Below are positions 8,483 through 14,666 of a stretch of 29,986 bases of DNA, piece after piece. How positions within the stretch are numbered: position 1 is the first letter of the stretch; every line of letters begins with the position of its first letter. This DNA is from Methanomicrobiales archaeon (GTDB lineage: Archaea; Halobacteriota; Methanomicrobia; Methanomicrobiales; Methanoculleaceae). The position numbers and the translations under genes were made by a program. The stretch spans positions 1-29,986 of the forward strand of contig JAGVUK010000203.1 of assembly GCA_019136335.1 (NCBI GenBank), in the 5' to 3' direction. The notes below the pieces were generated by a model. It saw nothing but the letters and a program-made list of their open reading frames with translations. It had not been told where the DNA came from and searched no databases.

Positions 8483-10715
8483 GACCTTCTTCCCGCCCCG
8501 GTTTCTCTTTTTTCCCGGTCACCCCCTCCCTGCCGGACTCGATGCACCTCCGGAGCAGGGGCAGAACGTCCCGCTGGGCGACCAGGTTGAAGTGGGCCTT
8601 GCTCGGGGCGAGCCCGACCTTGATCGAGTACGCGTCGGGCGGCACCACCGCAAAGAGATCCTCGTCGGTCCTGTCGTCCCCGATGGCGAGGATGAAGTCC
8701 CAGGCGTGCCGGGAGAGCCAGTTCAACGCCGCTCTTCCCTTGTCGACGACGGTGTTCTTGATCTCGATGACCTTGTTCCCCTCCATGACGCCGACGTTGA
8801 GGTTCGACGTCAGGTGCAGGAGGTCATCTTTGAGATCCTTTGCCCGCTGTGCGCCGAGGATCGGTTCGGTCCTCCGGTAGTGCCAGACGAGAGAGTAATC
8901 CTTCTCCTCGATGAACGCGCCGGGCGTGCGATCCGTGTAGAGTTCGAGGAGCGGGTAGATCTCCCCCTTCCAGTCGCTGGAGAGCCCTTCGTGCATCCGC
9001 CACTCCCCGGAACGCTCTTTTGTCCAGACGCCGTGTTCAGCGATGAGCCCGATCTCCATCCCCCGGAACCAGGCGTCCAGCGTGTACCGGTCCCTGCCGC
9101 TGATCACCACCACCTCGTTTCCCGGCACACGGGAGAGGGCCTCGAGCACCTCTCTCGTGGCGTCGCCGGGCACCGCCTTCTGCGGTTTTGCGGCGAAGGG
9201 CACCAGGGTGCCGTCGTAGTCGAGGAGGAGGAGCCGATCAGCGGCGGCGGTGTAGTCCGCGACCAGCCGGTCCCTGATGGCCGGGGTGACGATCTGTTCG
9301 GAGCGTTCGACCCGGATCGCCCGGGCGTCGCCGAGGCGGGTGAGGAAATCGCCGACCCAGCGCTCGATGTCGTAGCGCATCAGCCGCCTCTGCATGGTCC
9401 GGTTCCGCTCGACCTGTTCCTTCTCCGGCATAGCAAGCGCCGCCTCGATCGCCTCGATCACCGCGTCCTGGTCGTTTGGGTTGACGATGATCGCTTCGCC
9501 GAGTTCTTCGGCCGCCCCCGCCATCTCGGAGAGGATGAGCACCCCGGTGCCGTCGGTCCGGGTGGCGACGTACTCTTTGGCCATCAGGTTCATCCCGTCC
9601 CGGAGCGGCGTCACCAGAGCGACGTCAGCGGCACTGTAGAACGCCACCAGCGTCTCGAACGGGAGGAAGTTGTAGAAGTAGCGGACCGGGACCCAGTCGG
9701 TCGTTCCATACTTCCCGTTGATCCGGCCGACGAGTTCGTCGATCCGTTTCTTCAGCGCCTGGTAGCGGCCGACGCTGGCCCGGGACGGGACGGCGACGAG
9801 GACGAGAGAGACCTTCCCCTGGTACTCCGGTTTCTTTTCAAGGAGTGTGTCGAAGGCCTCGAGCCGGAGCGGGATCCCCTTCGTGTAGTCAAGGCGGTCG
9901 AACGAGAGGATGATCTTGCGCCTCCCGTACTTATGCCGGATCCCTGCGATCTCCTTCTGGACCGGGGTGCTGCCCGCGGAGTCGGCGAACCGGTGGTAAT
10001 CGATGCCCATCGGGAAGAGATCGGTTCGCACCACCCGGGTGCCGGTCCTGACCTCCCCGAAGGAGTGTTCGTGCCCGAGGATCCGCCGGACGCTGGAGAG
10101 GAAGTGGCGGACGTAGCCGTAGGTGTGAAACCCGATGAGGTCCGCCCCGAGCAGGCCGGCGAGGATCTCCCGCCTCCAGGGCAGGCCCCGGAACACCTCA
10201 AACGACGGGAAGGGGATGTGGTGGAAGTAGCCGATCTCTGCATCGGGCAGGCGCTCCCGGAGCATCTGCGGCAGGAGCATCAGGTGGTAGTCGTGGACCC
10301 AGATGACGTCATCGGGCCGCGCGACTTCCATCACGGCGTCGCAGAACTTCTCGTTCACTCTCTGGTAGACGGTCCACGTCTTCGGGTCGTAGTCTGCGAA
10401 GAGATTGAAGTAGTGGAAGAGCGGCCAGAGGGTGTTGTTGCAGAACCCGTCATAGTAGTGCTTGATGTCGTACGGAGAGAGGAAGACCGGGTGACACCGC
10501 TCTCTCTTGAGCGTATCGACGATCCGATCTTTCTCCTCATCCTGCTTCCTCTGAACGTTCATGCCAGGCCAACCGATCCAGAGGCTCTCGTAAGACTTGT
10601 AAAAAGAGCCGACTCCAGTGGCAAGACCGCCGACACTCCGCTGCAGGCGGAAGTCGCCGTTCTTCCGGGTGACGCTGATCGGCAGCCTGTTTGAGACTAT
10701 CAGTAACCTGTTCAT
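8457..10715 (-). CDS. otsAB: Bifunctional trehalose-6-phosphate synthase / trehalose-6-phosphate phosphatase
   Basis: The 752-residue protein fuses two enzymes that make the compatible solute trehalose. Residues 1 to about 465 form a GT20 trehalose-6-phosphate synthase: SNRLP near the start, GWPG (48-51), HDYHL (141-145), RLDYTKG (274-280) and RDGMNLMAKEY (372-382). Residues about 490-752 form a HAD-type phosphatase with DYDGTL (499-504), where the first Asp is the nucleophile, and GDDRTDEDLF as the metal-binding motif IV. The start is ATG 10715; a longer frame is not available. It is monocistronic and runs head-on into sepS, overlapping it by 26 bases. The opposite strand holds a 700-codon open frame that is only a GC-rich shadow. 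Confidence 0.96.
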   Translation of the reverse strand: MNRLLIVSNRLPISVTRKNGDFRLQRSVGGLATGVGSFYKSYESLWIGWPGMNVQRKQDEEKDRIVDTLKRERCHPVFLSPYDIKHYYDGFCNNTLWPLFHYFNLFADYDPKTWTVYQRVNEKFCDAVMEVARPDDVIWVHDYHLMLLPQMLRERLPDAEIGYFHHIPFPSFEVFRGLPWRREILAGLLGADLIGFHTYGYVRHFLSSVRRILGHEHSFGEVRTGTRVVRTDLFPMGIDYHRFADSAGSTPVQKEIAGIRHKYGRRKIILSFDRLDYTKGIPLRLEAFDTLLEKKPEYQGKVSLVLVAVPSRASVGRYQALKKRIDELVGRINGKYGTTDWVPVRYFYNFLPFETLVAFYSAADVALVTPLRDGMNLMAKEYVATRTDGTGVLILSEMAGAAEELGEAIIVNPNDQDAVIEAIEAALAMPEKEQVERNRTMQRRLMRYDIERWVGDFLTRLGDARAIRVERSEQIVTPAIRDRLVADYTAAADRLLLLDYDGTLVPFAAKPQKAVPGDATREVLEALSRVPGNEVVVISGRDRYTLDAWFRGMEIGLIAEHGVWTKERSGEWRMHEGLSSDWKGEIYPLLELYTDRTPGAFIEEKDYSLVWHYRRTEPILGAQRAKDLKDDLLHLTSNLNVGVMEGNKVIEIKNTVVDKGRAALNWLSRHAWDFILAIGDDRTDEDLFAVVPPDAYSIKVGLAPSKAHFNLVAQRDVLPLLRRCIESGREGVTGKKEKPGREEGLIGSIAPV
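8508..8513 (+). terminator. T-tract possibly ending the prf1-argS-taw1-sepS transcript
   Basis: Six consecutive T residues follow a pyrimidine-rich stretch 25 bases after the sepS stop. Archaeal termination commonly needs only a T-rich tract on the coding strand. It lies inside the 3' end of the opposing trehalose gene, so the two transcripts would overlap slightly. Confidence 0.35.
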
Positions 10716-10766
10716 GGTTTGACCCTGTTCACAATCCGAGGCTGATCACCACCCAAAGAATCTCAA

Positions 10767-10804
10767 CCAAAATTAAGGTTTTGGCGAAATCTCGAAAAAA
10801 TATG
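10767..10804 (-). promoter_or_regulatory. Probable promoter and inverted repeat upstream of the trehalose gene
   Basis: An A/T-rich element (CATATTTTTT on the minus strand, 10795-10804) could be the TATA box. About 25 bases downstream lies CCAAAA-(6)-TTTTGG (10767-10784), an inverted repeat at the predicted transcription start, where a repressor could sit. The leader would be about 55 bases. Confidence 0.3.
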
Positions 10805-11008
10805 GATATCGTAGTTTCGGCAGGCAGGCCTCGTTCCTGGTCTGCCCCTGGTATGCGGGCGCCGGAGATCCCGCGCATAGCCCTTCGGGGCGATCCTGTC
10901 AGGGTATCTGCGGTGGTGGTTGGGGGAGGAACACCGGGTTCTGGTGGGCCGGGGTGGGAGAGTGAACGATGATTATGGCCTGCGAGACTGCCTCGAACCC
11001 CTCAAACC

Positions 11009-11054
11009 GGGCCGCCGGCCGGCAGCGCTCACGCGTTCTCGGGAGGACCTCGGC
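11009..11054. repeat. Diverged repeat, copy A
   Basis: This stretch matches 12066-12111. Both copies begin GGCCGCCG and share an identical 23-base core (11027-11049 here). It lies beyond the 3' end of the DUF3800 gene, while the other copy is upstream of its start. It may belong to a dispersed family in the genome; only two copies are visible here. Confidence 0.7.
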
Positions 11055-11180
11055 ACCAATGTTGAGATCGGCATCTAACCCTTCGATCACTCAAAAGAGA
11101 TCTGCTCAGCGGGAGCCTGCCGAAGGGGCTCCGGGCAGGCGACCCTTGAGGCCGGGTGCACCGCACACGGGGTATCGTAA

Positions 11181-11190
11181 CCTATATATC
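11181..11190 (+). promoter_or_regulatory. TATA box without a downstream gene
   Basis: CCTATATATC is a good archaeal TATA match on the plus strand. Transcription would start near 11212, at the 5' end of a stretch that can fold (11213-11282). No credible plus-strand gene follows. Confidence 0.4.
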
Positions 11191-11211
11191 CCACGACATA
11201 CACCCATATGC

Positions 11212-11282
11212 TGTGAGTAAATCCTTCCTGAAAAGGATGAGGCCGCCTTGAGGCGGGTGGGACAAAGTAGGGAAGGGATCAC
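11212..11282 (+). ncRNA. Candidate structured small RNA
   Basis: The stretch begins where the TATA box at 11181-11190 would start transcription. Its ends can pair: GTGA (11213-11216) with TCAC (11279-11282), and CCTTCC (11223-11228) with GGAAGG (11271-11276). Inside is a perfect hairpin, CCGCCT-TG-AGGCGG (11243-11256). A competing hairpin ATCCTT/AAGGAT is at 11221-11238. It stops just before the DUF3800 stop codon on the other strand. A 12-codon frame starting GTG at 11213 is the only coding alternative. The call rests on sequence symmetry alone. Confidence 0.25.
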
Positions 11283-11286
11283 AAAT

Positions 11287-12057
11287 CTATTTCTGGCGCC
11301 TATTGAAGAAATCCAGCCCGATCGTGATGTTTTTTTCAATCACAGAGTAGTGATCCTCATTGGGCAGGTAGTCCCTGAAATGGCGATGCAGGGTTCCGGC
11401 AATGAAGTCAGCCGCCTGAACGCAGAGGTTCTGTTTTGAGTCGGCATGCTTAATCTCCAGTCGGCACATTGCTGATTGGCGGGACGGGCCGTTCTCAAGC
11501 GAACGGAAAACAAGATATCTGTCAAACTCTTCTCTGACTACGCCGTCCAGCGACTTGTCTATAATCACATTAACATCTGATGAGAATCCGTAATTTGTTA
11601 TTATTGTCGAGACGAGAGACCCGGTGAGATAGTTGTACAATATCTGGTGCCGATCTCTGAGGTAATGATAAACCTGCCCTTTTCTCAGCAGTAGATACGC
11701 GATATCGACGTTTGTTTTGGAGATGCACTCCAGAACGCGTCTACGATATGTGTCGTCGGTGTTGTGGTACTTCAGTTCAGGGATGTTTTTATACTTTTTT
11801 GGAAGTTTCTTCTTGACCCTGCTCATGCAGGTCTTTATTCGTTGGACCCTTTCTGGCCCTCTTACGATGATGGCTCCGATGACAAAGTAGGGTGAACTCT
11901 CCCCTGTAAACCCAAGATCCCCGGACTCGTCGATGTAGATATTAACTCCGGAAGGAGAGGGTATTATATCCGATATTTTCTCCACCCCGGGTCGTTCGTT
12001 TCTATCATAACCAATGCTAACAGTGGGTTTGCCATCCAACCACATAGATACTCGCAT
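11287..12057 (-). CDS. DUF3800 domain protein
   Basis: The 256-residue protein has the DUF3800 signature near its N-terminus, NIYIDESGDLGF (39-50, with D43 and E44). Further acidic positions are D167 in VIIDKS, and D206 and D217 in HADSKQNLCVQAADFIAGT. These acidic residues suggest an RNase H-like metal site, as proposed for the family; the biochemical role is unknown. Such genes are common in phage, plasmid and defence regions. The gene is clearly richer in A/T than its neighbours and uses more ATA, AGA and TTT codons, which suggests transfer. The frame is open up to 12189, but that part is GC-rich and contains the repeat, so ATG 12057 (or 12045) is preferred. No good Shine-Dalgarno sequence is visible. 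Confidence 0.75.
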   Translation of the reverse strand: MRVSMWLDGKPTVSIGYDRNERPGVEKISDIIPSPSGVNIYIDESGDLGFTGESSPYFVIGAIIVRGPERVQRIKTCMSRVKKKLPKKYKNIPELKYHNTDDTYRRRVLECISKTNVDIAYLLLRKGQVYHYLRDRHQILYNYLTGSLVSTIITNYGFSSDVNVIIDKSLDGVVREEFDRYLVFRSLENGPSRQSAMCRLEIKHADSKQNLCVQAADFIAGTLHRHFRDYLPNEDHYSVIEKNITIGLDFFNRRQK

Positions 12058-12065
12058 TTGTGACA

Positions 12066-12111
12066 AGGCCGCCGCCTGATAGAGCTCACGCGTTCTCGGG
12101 AGGACCCTGGC
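12066..12111. repeat. Diverged repeat, copy B
   Basis: The second copy of the repeat at 11009-11054, in the same orientation; the identical 23-base core is at 12084-12106. It sits just upstream of the DUF3800 start. A TATA-like CGTATACTCC on the minus strand (about 12130-12139) would place this repeat in the DUF3800 mRNA leader. Confidence 0.7.
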
Positions 12112-12195
12112 AAGCCCCCCCCATCTTGGAGTATACGGCACCTTCACGACCCTGTTCGCCCGGACGGGCGCGCTCCGCCCTACCGGCACAAAATG

Positions 12196-12231
12196 TTATA
12201 TACTTCTAACACAACGTTAGATATATCTAAC
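12196..12231 (+). promoter_or_regulatory. Promoter and palindromic operator of the membrane protein-Xre pair
   Basis: The TATA box TTATATA is at 12196-12202. Immediately after it are three alternating copies of one half-site: TCTAAC (12205-12210), GTTAGA (12216-12221) and TCTAAC (12226-12231). The last two form a perfect 16-base palindrome, GTTAGATATATCTAAC, centred on the predicted start site. A protein bound there would block transcription. The obvious candidate is the Xre regulator encoded at the end of the same transcript, giving autorepression (inference). Confidence 0.6.
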
Positions 12232-12241
12232 AGGTGGGTCG

Positions 12242-12628
12242 ATGAAGGCGCGATACGCAATAAAGATTGCAGCGGGAGCGGTTCTCGCGGCGGCAGGGAT
12301 CCTCCTTCCGTTCCTCATAGACGGAATCGAGGCACTCTCCTCAATTCTGGTGACGATCGGTCTTGTGACCATCGCGGTTGTTGTCATGCAGCATTGGAGG
12401 TTCCAGGACGAACCGGAGAGCGATGAGCGGACGCAGAAGATCGGGGCATACGGCATCTCCTACTCGTGGCTCCTCACCCTCGTCTTCCTCGCGATCCTCT
12501 TCTGGGTGGACTACCTCGGCGTCTTCCCCCTCACGGTCGAAACCGTGCTTCTCTCTACCATCCTGCTGATGGGGCTCTCTGCCCGCATCTTCCAGTGGTA
12601 CTTCTTCCGGCAGGGGGATGTGGCGTGA
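12242..12628 (+). CDS. Four-helix membrane protein, DUF2178-like
   Basis: The 128-residue protein has four hydrophobic segments, at about residues 8-26, 32-50, 74-92 and 96-115. A charged loop between the second and third contains ESDERTQKIGAYGISYSW, which resembles the DERT-x-K-I signature of the DUF2178 family. Members are small membrane proteins of unknown function that are often encoded beside a short Xre-type regulator, as here. A GGTGG Shine-Dalgarno sequence precedes the ATG. The stop is followed by a short stretch that repeats the end of this protein, then by the regulator. The role is unknown; sensing or membrane-stress functions would be guesses. Confidence 0.72.
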   Translation: MKARYAIKIAAGAVLAAAGILLPFLIDGIEALSSILVTIGLVTIAVVVMQHWRFQDEPESDERTQKIGAYGISYSWLLTLVFLAILFWVDYLGVFPLTVETVLLSTILLMGLSARIFQWYFFRQGDVA

Positions 12629-12681
12629 GACCGGCGAGCGCGGCCGAATGGCACCTGCTCCAGAAGGGGGACGTCGGGTGA
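12625..12681 (+). pseudogene. Remnant duplicating the 3' end of the DUF2178-like gene
   Basis: A GTG at 12625-12627 overlaps the stop of the membrane-protein gene as GTGA. It opens an 18-codon frame whose end, EWHLLQKGDVG, parallels the end of the membrane protein, QWYFFRQGDVA. Its stop again overlaps the regulator's GTG start as GTGA (12678-12681). It looks like the tail of a second, related gene left after recombination. It could also serve as a short coupling peptide. Confidence 0.45.
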
Positions 12682-12884
12682 AGACCCGGATCCGGGAACT
12701 CCGGGCGAAGGCAGGGCTCACCCAGGAGGAACTGGCGCGAGAAGTCGGCGTCCGGCGGGAGACGATCGTCTTCCTCGAGCAGGGAAAGTACAACCCCTCC
12801 TTAAAGCTCGCCTACAAGGTGGCCCGGGTGCTCGGCACTCCCATCGAAGAGGTCTTCACCTTCGAGGACGAGAACCTGGCGTGA
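12678..12884 (+). CDS. Xre-family helix-turn-helix regulator
   Basis: The 68-residue protein is a single HTH_3 (Cro/CI-type) domain: RIRELRAKAGLTQEELAREV, then GVRRETIVFLEQGKYNPSLKLA, ending in a short acidic tail. This compact form is usual for the regulators paired with DUF2178-type membrane proteins. The GTG at 12678 is chosen because translation from it gives the typical family start (V/M-K-x-R-I-R-E-L), a GGGGG sequence lies 8 bases upstream, and the codon overlaps a preceding stop as GTGA. The frame is open to 12618, but that extension is not family-like. It probably binds the palindrome at 12216-12231 and represses its own operon. Confidence 0.85.
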   Translation: MKTRIRELRAKAGLTQEELAREVGVRRETIVFLEQGKYNPSLKLAYKVARVLGTPIEEVFTFEDENLA

Positions 12885-13264
12885 CCACGCCGGAGCCGGT
12901 GGATGGCGGAGCGGGGAGCAGAACCCCACCCGTGGCGCCGTCGCCACCAGGGTTGGGGAGGCGATGCGGACCGGTGACGCGGCCGGCACATGAAATGCGG
13001 GAGCGGGAGAAGGCGCGGCAGCAGGCATCCAGCCCATGACGGTGCGGCAGAGCAGAGTGCTCCATCTGCCTGAGGATTCTTCAGCCCTGTGTCGCCCCTT
13101 CGCCACCTTCGCAAACATCCGCGTAAGTCAACCCGCGGTGGAGACCGGGATCGGAGCTCATGCGGAAGTTCGCGGAAGGGTGTATAGAACGCTTAATGCA
13201 GTGGTTCAGGAGAAGGAGTCGGAAAAATATATTGGGGGCAATCGTTAAGGTTGGAACGGCAGGC

Positions 13265-13283
13265 TAAAAACATTGCGTTTTTA
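13265..13283. terminator. Stem-loop with T-tract
   Basis: TAAAAAC-ATTGC-GTTTTTA forms a perfect 7-bp stem. The 3' arm supplies five T residues and is followed by more T-rich sequence. It lies about 380 bases after the Xre gene, so what transcript it would end is unclear. Because the stem is A/T-rich on both strands it could act in either direction. Confidence 0.35.
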
Positions 13284-13384
13284 TATTCTTACAATTTTGC
13301 CTCAAATTCGCTTTAAAACCTAAATATAAGCACATTTGTAAAAAATACATTTTAATCACGCGGTAAATATACAATCCCCCCATC

Positions 13385-13450
13385 TCCCGAATATTCGGGA
13401 TGGGCGCAGTGTCCCGGAAGGTTACTTCGGTTTCTCGCCGGATTTGCGCC
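13385..13450 (+). ncRNA. Candidate structured RNA or operator
   Basis: A perfect 16-base palindrome TCCCGAATATTCGGGA (13385-13400) is followed by nested pairing: GGCGCA (13403-13408) with TGCGCC (13445-13450), enclosing a hairpin CCGGAAG-GTTA-CTTCGG (13414-13430) with one bulged G. A TATA-like GTAAATATAC at about 13363-13372 would start a plus-strand transcript near 13390-13395. It lies 14 bases beyond the stop of the NTPase gene on the other strand, so it could instead be that gene's 3' untranslated region. There is no family match I can name. Confidence 0.25.
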
Positions 13451-13463
13451 GATCATTTCCACC

Positions 13464-13997
13464 CTACCCCGCTTCCCCCACCAGGCGCCGCACCTCCCTC
13501 TCAACCTCAGGGAGGAGACTGTCACGGTTCGACCGGGTCACCTTCACGACCCGGACGTCCGCCCGGGTCCTGATCCGGTCGAACCCCGGGGCGCCCCGCT
13601 GTGCGATCGTCGCCACACAGGGAGCGGCGGCATCGAGCACCTCCCGTATAACCCTGTGAAAAACCCCTGAGCAGCACTCCATCTTCCCGATCTCGTCGAC
13701 GATCACGAGACGGACACCTGGCGCAGTGAAGGGAACCGATGAGAGGAACTCCTCAAACCCCTCGATATCGACCCCGTACCGGCCCACACGGCAGTGACCA
13801 GGATATCCAGTGCGGGCGAAGGACCGCCGGTCCCCGGCAAGGCTCACGAGGTCAAACCCCACCCGCACTCCCCCCTCCCTGACCTCGGCGGTGTAGAACC
13901 CGACCGGCGAGCAACCGGCAAAACGCTCCGCGAGACGGCGTATGAGCGTGGTCTTCCCGGAACCGGGCTGCCCGGTGATGAGCAGGTTCCCGGTCAC
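13464..13997 (-). CDS. Nucleoside-triphosphatase, THEP1 family
   Basis: From the GTG at 13997 the protein has 177 residues, the usual length of the THEP1 NTPase family. The Walker A motif is GQPGSGKT (9-16) and the Walker B region is VIVDEIGKME (98-107), both in the typical THEP1 context. Members hydrolyse NTPs in vitro, but the cellular role is not settled; a nucleotide kinase role has also been suggested. The frame is open to 14102, but the GTG at 13997 overlaps the archaemetzincin stop as GTGA and gives the standard family N-terminus, so it is preferred. Confidence 0.87.
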   Translation of the reverse strand: MTGNLLITGQPGSGKTTLIRRLAERFAGCSPVGFYTAEVREGGVRVGFDLVSLAGDRRSFARTGYPGHCRVGRYGVDIEGFEEFLSSVPFTAPGVRLVIVDEIGKMECCSGVFHRVIREVLDAAAPCVATIAQRGAPGFDRIRTRADVRVVKVTRSNRDSLLPEVEREVRRLVGEAG

Positions 13998-14530
13998 CGT
14001 CCCGTGGCCTCCCCGGCGCGGACCCTTGGACGGCAGACCGGGCAGAACGCCGGCCCTTTTACGTCGGTCTCGGAGATGGTGTTTGAGAAGCGCATGACGC
14101 ACCGGGGGTCATCGCAGTGGGCAAGGCCGAAGGTGTGCCCCAGTTCATGCACCGCCTCCACGGTGGCCCGGCGCCGGAAGACGCCGACATCTTCCGGCAG
14201 GCCGTAGAACGACTGCCGGAGGCGGTAAAGAGAGATCACGGCGTTCCTCCGGCCCGCGAGGCCGAAGACGAAGTTCATGCCCGGGAGGTAGAGGTCGACG
14301 TCGGTGACTCCCAGCACCCGGTCACAGCCGCCGATCTCCCCGGAGAGCGAGAGATACTCGAGCACCACCTCCGCGTCGTACTGGTCGCGGGCGGTGTTCC
14401 GCGCGGTTGCAGGAAGCGGGATCTTCTTTTTGGGCACCACATCCCCGGAGAACGCCGTCGCCAGGGAGGCCTGGAGCGCTTGCATCTCTACCGGATCGAC
14501 CTTTCCGATGGGAACGAGAATGATACTCAT
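13994..14530 (-). CDS. amzA: Archaemetzincin (zinc metalloprotease)
   Basis: The 178-residue protein is an archaemetzincin. The zinc motif HELGHTFGLAH (128-138) fits HExxHxxGxxH, with E129 as the general base. The cysteine-rich tail CDDPRCVMRFSN and CPVC provides the four-cysteine second zinc site of this family (C139, C144, C163, C166). The N-terminus MSIILVPIGKVDP is typical. The substrate is unknown. ATG 14530 gives the family start, although the frame is open far upstream in GC-rich sequence. A TATA-like TTCTTATC on the minus strand near 14560 may drive it. Its stop overlaps the NTPase start, so the two are co-expressed. Confidence 0.93.
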   Translation of the reverse strand: MSIILVPIGKVDPVEMQALQASLATAFSGDVVPKKKIPLPATARNTARDQYDAEVVLEYLSLSGEIGGCDRVLGVTDVDLYLPGMNFVFGLAGRRNAVISLYRLRQSFYGLPEDVGVFRRRATVEAVHELGHTFGLAHCDDPRCVMRFSNTISETDVKGPAFCPVCRPRVRAGEATGR

Positions 14531-14666
14531 GGCGATATCCCGGTACCGGGTAACAGCAGATAAGAATTTGATGGTTTCGGCCTGAGTTCCGGGAGCAGGC
14601 CCCGCGAACGAGGACCACCCGGCACGGTCGCCGGGGATGAGTATGGCTGCAGGCCGACCGGCGAGG

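Larger units (their letters stand above)
10716..11286. other. Gene-poor intergenic region
   Basis: No convincing gene lies here. The contents are the trehalose promoter (about 10767-10804), a GC-rich stretch of about 200 bases with no recognised signal, one copy of a diverged repeat (11009-11054), a 7-bp inverted repeat GCCTGCC/GGCAGGC (11115-11121 and 11134-11140), and a TATA box followed by a structured stretch (11181-11282). Open frames of 60-90 codons on both strands look like GC-driven shadows. Confidence 0.6.
12885..13463. other. Intergenic region with AT-rich centre
   Basis: No credible gene was found. The first 340 bases are GC-rich and featureless; a 70-codon plus-strand frame at 13036-13248 has no recognisable similarity or Shine-Dalgarno sequence. 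From about 13220 to 13380 the sequence becomes strongly A/T-rich, with three TATA-like elements on the plus strand (near 13226, 13321 and 13364) and a stem-loop at 13265-13283. A palindrome and a foldable stretch follow (13385-13450). The next gene runs toward this region, so these signals do not serve it as a promoter. Confidence 0.6.

Noticed and set aside
8592..10694. 700-codon plus-strand open frame opposite the trehalose gene
   Set aside because: It mirrors a well-supported GC-rich gene, has a skewed Asp/Val/Arg/Pro composition and no recognisable domain.
13036..13248. 70-codon plus-strand frame in the AT-rich gap region
   Set aside because: No ribosome-binding site, no recognisable similarity, and composition like non-coding DNA.
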